Positions 53,122-61,576 of a DNA stretch of 64,000 nucleotides are shown in pieces (position 1 is the first letter of the stretch; each line of letters begins with the position of its first letter). The notes under the pieces were generated by a model, which saw only the letters and a program-made list of their open reading frames with translations, was not told where the DNA came from and searched no databases. A program made the translations under genes and the position numbers. This stretch comes from Ricordea florida (lineage: Eukaryota; Cnidaria; Anthozoa; Corallimorpharia; Ricordeidae), in assembly GCA_949710005.1 (NCBI GenBank), contig OX453280.1:11125605-11189604 (forward strand), in the 5' to 3' direction.

Positions 53122-54078
53122 ATGTCAAAATCTACTCAACCTATCTTGATCAAACCTTGCCGTAAATTCAAGTGGAGTAAGATCTACACTGAAGAACCCA
53201 AGCCTAATCGTTGGGGTAGTTCTCACTCAAAGGTTCACTTCATTGGTAAGAACAATGTTAAGCGTCCAATATGTATTGAAATGCCTGAACAGAATGTCTG
53301 GGGCATCTCAGGCATATGGCAATTTGGACTTGATCGCAGCCAACATGCCATGGAGAACATAGAGGGGCTACAGATTTCATACCCAATGACAAGTAAGGAG
53401 ACTGTGGATCAACCCACAGATCTTGAAAGGTCTACTTTTGAAATCTTTGACAAGTTGAGGCTTATGGTGGCTAAAGCTTTGAGGAATGGATTTTACAAAG
53501 CCTCAAAAGCCACTAGAAGCGCTTGTAAAAATGCAGGTAGTGATCTCATATTGGCAGTGAAACCCCTATACAACTACACCAAAGATAAGGATAAACCTCA
53601 AAGAGCTTACTTTAAGTTCAAAACCAAAGACAAGGGTAAAAAGATGAGGTGTTGGACTAGAATCTATGACTCTGACGATACAAAACAACCATTTCACAAA
53701 TTCATGTCAGGTAGTAACAAAATACCTGATCTGACTACTGCCAGCATAATTCCGGAATTACAATACATCTATTGGGGAAGTCACAGTAACACTCCATATG
53801 GCGCATCTATAAGCTTACGTGTGAAAGAAGTCAGACTCATACCAATTGAGTATGATGACACCTCCTTCCTAACTGGTGATCTAATATCTGATGATGATGA
53901 AGATGATGATGATGATGATGATGATGACGAGGAAGAAGAAGAGTTATTCAATGATAGTCAAACAAAGTATGAACTGGTAACAGGAAAGAAAGAGGATGAG
54001 GATGAGGACGATGACGAGGAGGAAGTTATGAAGCCTACAATACCAACTACACGTAAGAAAAAACACACTTATTTTTAA
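53122..54078 (+). CDS. Acidic-tailed protein, possible DNA-binding/replication accessory
   Basis: First ATG 53122 (MSKSTQPILIKPCRKFK). A compact domain of about 230 residues includes FEIFDKLRLMVAKALRNG, KPLYNYTKDKDKPQRAYFK and IIPELQYIYWGSHSNTPYG, then an Asp/Glu run (DDDEDDDDDDDDDEEEEEL) and a basic end. Domain followed by acidic tail is typical of single-stranded DNA-binding proteins, and the layout recalls large-DNA-virus proteins of that kind, but I cannot confirm the family. Confidence 0.55.
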   Translation: MSKSTQPILIKPCRKFKWSKIYTEEPKPNRWGSSHSKVHFIGKNNVKRPICIEMPEQNVWGISGIWQFGLDRSQHAMENIEGLQISYPMTSKETVDQPTDLERSTFEIFDKLRLMVAKALRNGFYKASKATRSACKNAGSDLILAVKPLYNYTKDKDKPQRAYFKFKTKDKGKKMRCWTRIYDSDDTKQPFHKFMSGSNKIPDLTTASIIPELQYIYWGSHSNTPYGASISLRVKEVRLIPIEYDDTSFLTGDLISDDDEDDDDDDDDDEEEEELFNDSQTKYELVTGKKEDEDEDDDEEEVMKPTIPTTRKKKHTYF

Positions 54079-54144
54079 TATTTGAAGTTTCCTAGTATGA
54101 CTCTTACTAGGAGACTTAAAGGTTAGACTAGATTAACTTATAAC

Positions 54145-54555
54145 ATGTCTGAAGAAGTGCAAACTGAGCAAATCACTAAAGAACCTAATGTTAAAATAAA
54201 GGTCAAAGACCCTAAGAGAGTAAAGGCTGGTAAAACGTTATCAGAAAAAAATAAGAGGGCTAGAGAGGCTTTCAAACGTGAAGAGGAAAGAGATGCTTTG
54301 AAGCGTGAAAAGGGCCCTGATAATGAAACTGTAAAGGACTGGCTGCCAAGTATGTCATTCCAAAATGTTCTGACTATAGGGGCAATTGGACTCACCACCA
54401 TCTATGCAATATTCACAAACTATAGAGATAGAATACCCGATCTACATGTGCCACCACCAACTCGTATATTCAATCCACCACCGCCCAAAATCATAGATAA
54501 TAGTGCAAGTCAACCACTCAAAGAAGAAAATAGTTTAAAAGATGAGTTGATGTGA
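54145..54555 (+). CDS. Single-pass membrane protein, unknown
   Basis: 136 residues. Lys/Glu-rich N-terminal half (NKRAREAFKREEERDALKRE), one hydrophobic segment (NVLTIGAIGLTTIYAIF) and a Pro-rich tail (PPPTRIFNPPPPKII). Overlaps the next frame slightly. One of a run of small membrane-type genes. Confidence 0.6.
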   Translation: MSEEVQTEQITKEPNVKIKVKDPKRVKAGKTLSEKNKRAREAFKREEERDALKREKGPDNETVKDWLPSMSFQNVLTIGAIGLTTIYAIFTNYRDRIPDLHVPPPTRIFNPPPPKIIDNSASQPLKEENSLKDELM

Positions 54556-54563
54556 TTTATAAA

Positions 54564-54785
54564 ATGACTGATAATAAGCTAGTAAAGACAATTACTGACT
54601 CTGCAGTACTCATTATTATTGCGGCAGGTATTGGCTATGTTGGTAAAAAACGTTTGAGAGAATCATTCCTCAATGATCCATCATCCAGTATTATGAATTA
54701 TGGCAAATGGGTAATTGTTTTGAGTGCAAGTATGGCTACCAAAACTTACTTAGAGGATCAGAAAATACTACCACAAAGTGTTTGA
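54564..54785 (+). CDS. Small hydrophobic protein
   Basis: 73 residues from ATG 54564 (MTDNKLVKTITDS). Two hydrophobic stretches (AVLIIIAAGIGYVG, WVIVLSASMATKTYL) flank a polar loop. Likely a virion or host-membrane protein. Confidence 0.6.
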   Translation: MTDNKLVKTITDSAVLIIIAAGIGYVGKKRLRESFLNDPSSSIMNYGKWVIVLSASMATKTYLEDQKILPQSV

Positions 54786-54786
54786 G

Positions 54787-55131
54787 ATGGACAGACTGAA
54801 ATTGGCTGAAAAGCAATTCAAAAGAGATTTATTGAATCACATCAGAGACTCATTCTTGGATACTTTGGCTGATGCTGAAGGGGATTATAACGAAGAAAAT
54901 GAATCTTATGAATACAGTCCTCTTAAACTACCTTCCATGGATGAGATGGTGAAATGGTATTATGAATACTACCCAAATCGTTACTCTTATTATGAGCCAG
55001 AATTGAAAGATTACCTAACTAAGATAAATAGGCATAAGGTTCCCATACTCACAATCATAACACTAACCAGCTTAATATCTCTTACATTATTATACTCAAT
55101 ACCAAAATTGTTTAAGAAACAACATAAGTAG
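54787..55131 (+). CDS. C-terminally anchored membrane protein, unknown
   Basis: ATG 54787 (MDRLKLAEKQFKRD). 114 residues: helical charged start, an acidic/Tyr-rich middle (YYEYYPNRYSYYEPELKDY) and a C-terminal membrane segment (TIITLTSLISLTLLYSI) with a short basic end. Starts at the previous gene's stop. Confidence 0.6.
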   Translation: MDRLKLAEKQFKRDLLNHIRDSFLDTLADAEGDYNEENESYEYSPLKLPSMDEMVKWYYEYYPNRYSYYEPELKDYLTKINRHKVPILTIITLTSLISLTLLYSIPKLFKKQHK

Positions 55132-55139
55132 TTTTAAAA

Positions 55140-55544
55140 ATGGCGAGTATATTGATCATGGCTGTAGGGGCAGGCCTAAATGCAACAGCATTCATTGGTG
55201 GAAATGAAGTAGCAAAATTGATTAGTGGCTCATCCTCAAATGATCTTGAAATTGAGAGAGAAAGACATGACAAAGCAGAGGAAGAATACCAAAAAGATTA
55301 TACTGCTTACCAAGAGAAACGAATGGCTGAGATTGACTTTATGAATAAAAGAAAGGTTGATGCCAACCAGGCCTCTGAGAACATATCAAAGACTGATGAA
55401 GCGCTGAGATTATACAACCAAATTGGCAATCTTCACAAATTCTCTGACTATTATAGGCCCAATTCAGATCAGAAAACGGGAGAAATGATTTATGTTACTG
55501 GTGGAATGCTGGCCTTGGGATACATTATTAGCAAGTGGCTATAA
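55140..55544 (+). CDS. Small protein with terminal hydrophobic segments and coiled coil
   Basis: 134 residues. Hydrophobic N-terminus (ASILIMAVGAGLNATAFIGG), a charged coiled coil (LEIERERHDKAEEEYQKDY) and a C-terminal hydrophobic end (MIYVTGGMLALGYIISKWL). Stop TAA and the next ATG overlap by one base. Confidence 0.6.
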   Translation: MASILIMAVGAGLNATAFIGGNEVAKLISGSSSNDLEIERERHDKAEEEYQKDYTAYQEKRMAEIDFMNKRKVDANQASENISKTDEALRLYNQIGNLHKFSDYYRPNSDQKTGEMIYVTGGMLALGYIISKWL

Positions 55545-55807
55545 TGACTAACAAAATAACAGATAATACAATAACTCCCAATGAATATACTCGTATGGTG
55601 GGTTTAAGAGCTAATCAATTGAAACTTGGTAAAACACCTCTTGTGGAATGGGTAGGGCCATTTGATCCTATTGCCATTGCTAAGAGTGAAATCAAACAAC
55701 GTATCTTGCCAATGCTTATAGTGAGAAAAATCCCAGACTGCAATTCAAAGACTGGTTTCCGTGAAGAAATATGGAACCTAAAAGATATGAATATACGAGA
55801 CTTTTGA
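55544..55807 (+). CDS. Conserved small P2 protein, unknown
   Basis: 87 residues from ATG 55544 (MTNKITDNTITPNEYTRM). Contains RANQLKLGKTPLVEW and a Pro-Ile-Ala segment. Its start and middle resemble the RPB6-like small subunit motif of large DNA viruses (T.YE...GxRAxQL). That match is by memory and low confidence. Confidence 0.45.
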   Translation: MTNKITDNTITPNEYTRMVGLRANQLKLGKTPLVEWVGPFDPIAIAKSEIKQRILPMLIVRKIPDCNSKTGFREEIWNLKDMNIRDF

Positions 55808-55843
55808 AATCACTTTAGAAAGTTACCATATTCAACCTCAAAT

Positions 55844-56794
55844 ATGGCAACTGCTGATCCTGAGTTAGACCCTACTAAACTAAATGATCCAGGGGATGAT
55901 GGTGATTATGATGATGGGGATACCACAAATTATGGCACCCCATTAATCACATATACATCCACCACTCGTCTAGTTGATCCTGATGAAGAAGAAACTTCAT
56001 TTGGTGGTGATGATGAAACCAGACTCTTAATAGATAGGGAAGATGCCCAAGATAAAGCTTGGTCTAGAATCCAAGAAACATTTCCCAAATTTAATATTGC
56101 AAAGGCTAAATTCATGGCTACCATGGATAAATGGGGGAGGGTAATTGTACGATTGAGAAGGTCTAATGCCAGAGAATACTTTTTCTTAAGGGCCGATGGG
56201 GATGTAAATGATGAATTTCTGAACCTAAAGGGTAAAAGAGACAATCTTGGACCAAGCGCATCTGAAAATATGGAAGCCAATGATGTTGAGATATCGGAGA
56301 AAAAGGGAATAGTCACCAAACTGAAGGACAAACTAAGATTCCACAGAGACAAGCCACTTAAAACTCCAGAGGAAAGTAGCCAAATGGAAACTCTAGAGAG
56401 AGAGATTGCTGAGCAGGAGCAGGAGATAGCCAATCTGGAAAATGAGAATGAGCAAATAGAAGAACGAATGTCATTGCGGGATCGTGTGAAGGCTATATTC
56501 AAGAAATATGGATTCACAGTATTTGCTGTTATGAGTGCAGTTGGAATAGTCATTGGTGTTATAGTCTCTAATCTCTCCAAAGGGCTCTCGAAATTGGGTA
56601 AAGGTGTTGGTGATGGACTAAAGACCATTGGTAAGAAACTAGGCGAGTTATTGCCTGGGATGGTGGGTGCAATTGTAAGCTTCCTATTCAAGACTGCGGG
56701 AGAGGCCATTTCATTCCTAGGCAAACATGCTTGGCTTTTAATAGTGGCAGTTGTACTTTACTTCATAGAGGAATTAAAGAATAAACACAAGTGA
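55844..56794 (+). CDS. Large coiled-coil membrane protein, virion-type
   Basis: 316 residues. Acidic disordered start (DDGDYDDGDTT), a folded stretch (AWSRIQETFPKFNIAKAK, KWGRVIVRLRRSN), a long coiled coil (QMETLEREIAEQEQEIANLE), a Gly/Lys amphipathic region with hydrophobic helices (FTVFAVMSAVGIVIGVIV) and a C-terminal anchor (AWLLIVAVVLYFIEEL). The central coiled coil and anchors suggest a structural or membrane-fusion-like role; unproven. Confidence 0.6.
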   Translation: MATADPELDPTKLNDPGDDGDYDDGDTTNYGTPLITYTSTTRLVDPDEEETSFGGDDETRLLIDREDAQDKAWSRIQETFPKFNIAKAKFMATMDKWGRVIVRLRRSNAREYFFLRADGDVNDEFLNLKGKRDNLGPSASENMEANDVEISEKKGIVTKLKDKLRFHRDKPLKTPEESSQMETLEREIAEQEQEIANLENENEQIEERMSLRDRVKAIFKKYGFTVFAVMSAVGIVIGVIVSNLSKGLSKLGKGVGDGLKTIGKKLGELLPGMVGAIVSFLFKTAGEAISFLGKHAWLLIVAVVLYFIEELKNKHK

Positions 56795-56800
56795 ATATAA

Positions 56801-56980
56801 ATGAAGAGCTATTGCGTGAAAGAGAAAAAACAAACTGAATGTGTGCCTGGCAGTGAAACCTTTACCAAAACATCCAAGGGAAGCCCAATGATGAAGTGTA
56901 AATGTTCCAGCTTTGGCATCATCAAAACTCGTTTCCTCTCAGATGCTGATTATAGAAATTTAAAGGAGACTAAGGAGTAA
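56801..56980 (+). CDS. Small zinc-ribbon-like protein, 59 aa
   Basis: ATG 56801, TAA 56978-56980. MKSYCVKEKKQTECVPGS and PMMKCKCSSFGIIKTRF give two Cys clusters. The layout matches the short YCVK-type zinc-ribbon proteins (DUF5679-like) common in Polintons and large DNA viruses. Function unknown. Confidence 0.65.
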   Translation: MKSYCVKEKKQTECVPGSETFTKTSKGSPMMKCKCSSFGIIKTRFLSDADYRNLKETKE

Positions 56981-56986
56981 TCCAAA

Positions 56987-57622
56987 ATGTTGAGCATTAC
57001 AATGTATGAGTCTGAAACCAGGGTGTACTTGGATCCTTCCTTGGAAAAGGTTAGGGAGATACAACTACTGGATTGTAGGATCCCCAAACGACTGGTTAAC
57101 TTCAAAAACCGCCAGGAATTAGTCAGGGATAATCAACAACAGCCCTTCATAACAATCAGGCCAGGAACATATTCATTGCGAAGTATTCATGAAATATTTA
57201 TAGATGATACGGAGAATGCAAAGATCTCAATTATTGAGACTGATAATGCTGATTATATGTACTCAAATAAGAATTATAAGGTTATACTTTCCAGAGGGCT
57301 ACAAGTTGGACTGGGGGTGCCTGAAGTCATAAAACCTGGCAAATTATACCCAATAAATCTCCAGATTAAGGAGCCCCTGAGACTTATTTGCAGTATAGTG
57401 GACAATAAGTCATCCTATATGAATAATACTCAATCTACAGGACCTGTGAAAATCTCCTCCTCATACCTACTTGCCAACATACCCTCACAGGATTATCCAG
57501 CCATTCCAGTTCAAAAATATAAGAGTCCCATAAACCACTTCGATCTAAGCATCCTAGACAGGGAATGGAAAAAGCTTGATCTGAAGGGTTCTCCCACCAC
57601 TGTCAGTTTAAGATTTATATAA
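56987..57622 (+). CDS. Penton/minor capsid-like protein
   Basis: 211 residues, mainly beta-type sequence: REIQLLDCRIPKRLVNF, ITIRPGTYSLRSIHEIF, YKVILSRGLQVGLGVP, and the ending FDLSILDREWKKLDLKGS followed by SLRF. This arrangement matches the single jelly-roll minor capsid protein of Mavericks, though I rely on pattern memory. Begins six bases after the zinc-ribbon gene. Confidence 0.5.
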   Translation: MLSITMYESETRVYLDPSLEKVREIQLLDCRIPKRLVNFKNRQELVRDNQQQPFITIRPGTYSLRSIHEIFIDDTENAKISIIETDNADYMYSNKNYKVILSRGLQVGLGVPEVIKPGKLYPINLQIKEPLRLICSIVDNKSSYMNNTQSTGPVKISSSYLLANIPSQDYPAIPVQKYKSPINHFDLSILDREWKKLDLKGSPTTVSLRFI

Positions 57623-57645
57623 CATTTTAAAAGGACGTGGTTTTC

Positions 57646-58260
57646 ATGCCAAAGATGGGTGAATATAAGTCAATATATCCCAACTTAGAGGCAACTGCAC
57701 CTCCAATCCCCACTGATGGACCATCATTCAGACTTCAACAATGTTGTGATGCTCTGAATAGGCTAAAGTCTGAATTAAGCCACTATGAAACAGTGCTCAA
57801 AAAATATAACAGATACAAGGGTGTACTAATGGATGCAAGCTCGACCTGTGGTATATTATCTTGCGTTTTAGCAGCTGGTGGACTGGGCACATCTCTCAGT
57901 GGAGTCGGAATCATAGCATCTTTGCCCTTGGGTGTAGTAAGTGGTGTATTTGTGTGCGCATCCATAGCATGTCGGCAAATATCCAAGAATCTAGCCAAGA
58001 AAGCTGTAAAGCATCAAAATACCATTACACTGGCCAAATCAAAAATAAACACCATTGAAGACCTGGTTTCCAAAGCGCTTCGTGACAATAAGATCTCTGA
58101 TGAGCAGTTCTCATTGATTATAGAAGAGCTCAAGAATTTTGAAAAGCTCAAGGCTGAAATAAGGGCTAAAGCTCAAAAAAATCTGAATGTAGAAGACCCA
58201 ATGGTATTGAGACAGAGAGTACGCAAAGAAATACTCAAAGAACTAAAAGGAGGACAATAA
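57646..58260 (+). CDS. Helical protein with Gly-rich membrane hairpin
   Basis: 204 residues from ATG 57646 (MPKMGEYKSIYPNLE). Two helices flank a Gly/Ser/Ala hydrophobic hairpin (CGILSCVLAAGGLGTSLS, GIIASLPLGVVSGVFV). Then a long Lys-rich coiled coil ends in a basic segment. This protein is very frequent in cnidarian Mavericks. The hairpin resembles membrane-inserting pore or lytic peptides. Function not known. Confidence 0.6.
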   Translation: MPKMGEYKSIYPNLEATAPPIPTDGPSFRLQQCCDALNRLKSELSHYETVLKKYNRYKGVLMDASSTCGILSCVLAAGGLGTSLSGVGIIASLPLGVVSGVFVCASIACRQISKNLAKKAVKHQNTITLAKSKINTIEDLVSKALRDNKISDEQFSLIIEELKNFEKLKAEIRAKAQKNLNVEDPMVLRQRVRKEILKELKGGQ

Positions 58261-58269
58261 CCATAACTT

Positions 58270-58602
58270 ATGAAAATATTAAATACTAGCTTAAAACTAG
58301 AACAATCTATTAGTATAACAATGATGAACAGTCGAACTCAACTAAATCCAACCCAAGCTAAGTTTATTAGAAGATATACAAGATGTAACCTTGAAAGATT
58401 CTATCTTACACAAACATATAGCGATGATATGCCACTTAAACTAATTGATGTCTTTGAGTGGAGATATTCTAGTGTTTCTCCTAGATTTAGCTTTGAAACA
58501 GAACTTAAAATTCAAGATGATGGTAGTGTTTTACTTAATGAAATCCCAAAATATTTCAGAGATAAGATTCTTAAGGATCTTGGTATTGATCCTACAAACT
58601 AA
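58270..58602 (+). CDS. Small P2 protein, unknown
   Basis: 110 residues. Contains SRTQLNPTQAKFIRRYTRC and an Arg/Asp-rich C-terminus (EIPKYFRDKILKDLGID). No recognised domain. Ten bases after the preceding stop. Confidence 0.55.
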   Translation: MKILNTSLKLEQSISITMMNSRTQLNPTQAKFIRRYTRCNLERFYLTQTYSDDMPLKLIDVFEWRYSSVSPRFSFETELKIQDDGSVLLNEIPKYFRDKILKDLGIDPTN

Positions 58603-58646
58603 TGACTTAAACGTTTGAACCCTTCTACCCAAATTCTGGATAGAAG

Positions 58647-60194
58647 ATGGGCTTACTTGATGACTTCAGAAAAAGGTACCCAAAGGCCGACTTGAGCCAA
58701 TTTAAATTCTATTATGATAGCTATGGTGGATTCATGAGATGGAAGCGTCATGGTACAACAGTCATGTCTTATGATGACCCTACTGGCAAGACATGGACTG
58801 ATGGCCTTCCACCAAATTTGAAGATATTACTTTGGACTGATCTTGGTTTGAATGATAGTACAGTAAGCTCATTCCCAGATAGTCTAACCATAACAAATCA
58901 TCATTACCCAATACCAGCAGTTGACTTTGATGAACCTACAAGTGATACCACATCCATGTTGACCTCATTAGAAACTTACGTTTCAAACACCAAAAAGTTC
59001 ACTGCTAAGATGCGTAACGTTTTCAAATCTCAAGTTGTAACCTTCAAATTTGGAAAGCAGGGACGAAATTGGTTGAATGCGCCTGACATGAATTACTGGC
59101 CTCAACAGCTTAATTTTGCAGTATGGTGTGCAACCTCTGGATGTGGTGTAAGCCCTTTTGAAAGTTTGTACTACCCCAAAGTTGCGGCTGGCTTCATAAA
59201 ATTCCACATATACTTCACCATAAGGCGAATACTATATGAATTGAGTGTTCCATTGCCTGATGAGCAACCGTTTGTAATAAACAACAACCCTTACAGTAAG
59301 GTTGCTTACCAAAGATTGTGCGCTGAATTTGGAATCTCAAATAAATCTGATTTTAGATGGAAGGGTGGAAGAAATGGTGGATTGGGTGATATATTCCTTG
59401 ATTATGGTGCTGGCTACCATGGACGAGGTGGTGGATTTCAAAATGTTCATGTGGTAAGAAATTATGATGAAGAAGCTGATCAATGGCCTGGTGCGGGTGG
59501 CAAATTCGCTGATGATGGGGGTAAAAAGGAGAAGGGTAATCTAATCTCATTCATTCGTAATGATGACTTTGCTGATTACAAATATGCTTGGTTCATTCCA
59601 ACCAGTGGCTATGGACTCACCAAACCTGGACTTGGTAGATTGAATCGATCTGCTGAGGCTTTTGTTTACTGTGTATTGGGTTCACAGGTTAACACCAGAA
59701 ATTCGATTGTGGGTACTGGTGGTGGTGCAATCGAGACTCAACAAGAATTCTTGGCTCTGTTTGAGAGTAGTGTGATAGAGAATGACATCTCAAGCTCAGT
59801 CCAAAGGTACCAGCTCGCAACTCAGGAAGCTAAGTTAAGACTAGATTTAGCCATTGCACCTGGAGTATGGTTAATGCTAAGTAATATGATCATAAACACA
59901 GAGAGTGTGGTTGGGTACAATAACAACCTTATGAAAGCCACTGATGGGATGAAATTTGGTGTTAACACAAATGTAAACCTGGAGACTAAGACTGTGGGAA
60001 TAAGCCATAATCTAGGCTCTTCAAAAGTTAACTTACCACACGCGGCTGTAAAACCCAAACAATCAACACCAAAGATTGATTCTCAACCTATAATCAAAGA
60101 ATCCTCACCAGAAAAGGCAACTACTAATCATGAGGATATTCTAATAGTATTAACCATTGCAGCTGCAGCTATAGCTTGGATTATTTTTAGATGA
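58647..60194 (+). CDS. NYWPQQL-family Maverick protein, C-terminal membrane anchor
   Basis: 515 residues. Domains: N-terminal helical head (LLDDFRKRYPKADLSQF), a Tyr-rich region (GGFMRWKRHGTT), core YWPQQLNFAVWCATSGCGVS, KGGRNGGLGDIF, GFQNVHVVRNYD and LGRLNRSAEAFVYCVLGS. A Lys/Ser stalk and a C-terminal helix (ILIVLTIAAAAIAWIIF) anchor it. Function unknown. The same family occurs as the Maverick relic at 35808-42374. It has no obvious lesion, the longest intact gene of P2. Confidence 0.8.
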   Translation: MGLLDDFRKRYPKADLSQFKFYYDSYGGFMRWKRHGTTVMSYDDPTGKTWTDGLPPNLKILLWTDLGLNDSTVSSFPDSLTITNHHYPIPAVDFDEPTSDTTSMLTSLETYVSNTKKFTAKMRNVFKSQVVTFKFGKQGRNWLNAPDMNYWPQQLNFAVWCATSGCGVSPFESLYYPKVAAGFIKFHIYFTIRRILYELSVPLPDEQPFVINNNPYSKVAYQRLCAEFGISNKSDFRWKGGRNGGLGDIFLDYGAGYHGRGGGFQNVHVVRNYDEEADQWPGAGGKFADDGGKKEKGNLISFIRNDDFADYKYAWFIPTSGYGLTKPGLGRLNRSAEAFVYCVLGSQVNTRNSIVGTGGGAIETQQEFLALFESSVIENDISSSVQRYQLATQEAKLRLDLAIAPGVWLMLSNMIINTESVVGYNNNLMKATDGMKFGVNTNVNLETKTVGISHNLGSSKVNLPHAAVKPKQSTPKIDSQPIIKESSPEKATTNHEDILIVLTIAAAAIAWIIFR

Positions 60195-60236
60195 AAATTG
60201 AAATTCTAAAATAACTAATCAATCCATTTGTATATC

Positions 60237-60602
60237 ATGACATCACTAGCGATTCTTGGCAGCAGGAACTTCTTTGACAATGACTTCTTGAAAGAGCAAA
60301 TAGCTAAAGCTCTTAAGAAATGGAAGCTAAATATCTCAGACATTGAGTGCATTGTATCTGGTGGTGCAACAGGTGTTGACACTATGGCTGAAGATTTTGC
60401 CATTGAAAATGAGATACCCTTCAAGAAGTTTGAACCTCAATGGGACTATTATGGAAAAGCAGCTGGACCAATTCGTAATAGGGCTATTATGGAGTGTGTG
60501 ACGCATGTATTGGCCTTACCCTCTTGTATTTACTCACCAGGTACCAAGTCAACTATTAAGATGGCTAGGAAGTATAATAAGGTTATAGTAGTCTATGTAT
60601 AA
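60237..60602 (+). CDS. SLOG-family (DUF2493-like) nucleotide-binding protein
   Basis: 121 residues from ATG 60237 (MTSLAILGSRNFFDN). Motifs: LAILGSRNF (glycine-rich Rossmann start), IVSGGATGVDTMAEDFA, and YYGKAAGPIRNRAIM with a later SPGTKSTIKMARKY. These define the SLOG/YAcAr-type fold, which senses or hydrolyses nucleotide derivatives and includes DprA-like and toxin/signalling relatives. What it does in a Maverick is not known; antagonism of nucleotide-based host signalling is one guess. No lesion. Confidence 0.75.
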   Translation: MTSLAILGSRNFFDNDFLKEQIAKALKKWKLNISDIECIVSGGATGVDTMAEDFAIENEIPFKKFEPQWDYYGKAAGPIRNRAIMECVTHVLALPSCIYSPGTKSTIKMARKYNKVIVVYV

Positions 60603-60616
60603 TGATTAACTGAACT

Positions 60617-60641
60617 TTTGTAACATGAAACGTGTTACAAA
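60617..60641. promoter_or_regulatory. TTTGTAAC...GTTACAAA palindrome, copy 2
   Basis: TTTGTAACA, 7 bases, TGTTACAAA. It lies after the SLOG gene and before the end of the convergent Cys-His gene, so it could act as a terminator for both or as a protein-binding site. Confidence 0.75.
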
Positions 60642-60654
60642 TGTCTGATATAAC

Positions 60655-60948
60655 TCATAAATTTAGTGTACCACACTCTTCACAAAATTTCCTTATACAC
60701 TGATGCTTGCAAACATAATCGCCAACACACATATTGCACTTATACTTAAAATTATTAGTCTTACGCCTACCATGTATACAATAAAACTGTGGGCTACACT
60801 CTTTGCAATATGACCTTATTCTTCTGTGTAAACAAATACCAGATCCACCACATTCTTTGCAATGTTGCTTTAGTCTACCATGAATACAAATACCAGAACC
60901 ACCACATTCTTTGCATTGTGATTTTCGTCTACCATGGATACAAGGCAT
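60655..60948 (-). CDS. Cys-His tandem-repeat zinc protein
   Basis: Start MPCIHGRRKSQCKECGG at 60948. The protein is built of four or five repeats of C-x-H-G-R-x5-C-K-E-C-G-G-x3-C, ending with a looser copy. Each repeat offers three Cys and one His, so one zinc ion each. Such CxHGR...CKECGG arrays are known from large DNA viruses and protists. Likely nucleic-acid or protein binding. Confidence 0.65.
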   Translation of the reverse strand: MPCIHGRRKSQCKECGGSGICIHGRLKQHCKECGGSGICLHRRIRSYCKECSPQFYCIHGRRKTNNFKYKCNMCVGDYVCKHQCIRKFCEECGTLNL

Positions 60949-60976
60949 TTTATAATACCAAATCCACCTTTTAAAC

Positions 60977-61003
60977 TTTTGTAACTTGAAACTAGTTACA
61001 AAG
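60977..61003. promoter_or_regulatory. TTTGTAAC...GTTACAAA palindrome, copy 3
   Basis: TTTGTAACT, 7 bases, AGTTACAAA. It lies 30-60 bases upstream of the Cys-His gene start and just after the stop of the right end gene. Confidence 0.75.
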
Positions 61004-61019
61004 GTATATTCATAATTTC

Positions 61020-61550
61020 TTAATTCCACAACATCTCAGCAAATCCTTTATGTTCATTGTCAAAACACCAATCCCATACTCTACGAGGATGCCATGTTGA
61101 AACCATTAATTCATCATACAATTCATCAAACATTAGCTTGTGAAGTCTCTTAAATGGATTAGTATAAATTGTAAGAGTTAATTTATCAGCAAACAAAATT
61201 TCAATTTCAAAATTACTTAATTTATCACAAAAATAATCAAACGTTTTAGGGTCAGTAAATTTTACATCATTTAATTTTAGAATAATATTAAATTCATCTT
61301 CTCTAACCATTAAATCCATTTTATCAACAATTTCATCAACTGGTAAACCATCTATAGCAAAATCATAATTAAAAAAAATTCTAATACGATAAGTAAAAAA
61401 ATAGTCAATTCTGAATTCAATAATTTCACTAATAAATGGCCTATATTTCATAATTAGAGATTCCATCTCTACCTTGTTCTTTTCAATAAAATCTTTAATC
61501 TTCAACTTTACTTCATTTATAAACTCCACATCAACATAACTTAATTTCAT
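61020..61550 (-). CDS. P2 end gene, right copy, intact
   Basis: 176 residues from ATG 61550 (MKLSYVDVEFINEVK), 48 bases inside the open frame. Helical N-terminal half, then a segment with IYTNPFKRLHK and WHPRRVWDWCF, shared with the left copy. Reads inward from the right TIR. Both ends carry a diverged copy, as expected if the gene once lay inside longer TIRs. Confidence 0.7.
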   Translation of the reverse strand: MKLSYVDVEFINEVKLKIKDFIEKNKVEMESLIMKYRPFISEIIEFRIDYFFTYRIRIFFNYDFAIDGLPVDEIVDKMDLMVREDEFNIILKLNDVKFTDPKTFDYFCDKLSNFEIEILFADKLTLTIYTNPFKRLHKLMFDELYDELMVSTWHPRRVWDWCFDNEHKGFAEMLWN

Positions 61551-61576
61551 AAGCTCATACACATTCTCCAAAAAAA

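Noticed and set aside
55930..56724. 264-codon minus-strand ORF
   Set aside because: Mirror of the coiled-coil protein gene, rich in Ser/Leu as expected from an antisense frame.
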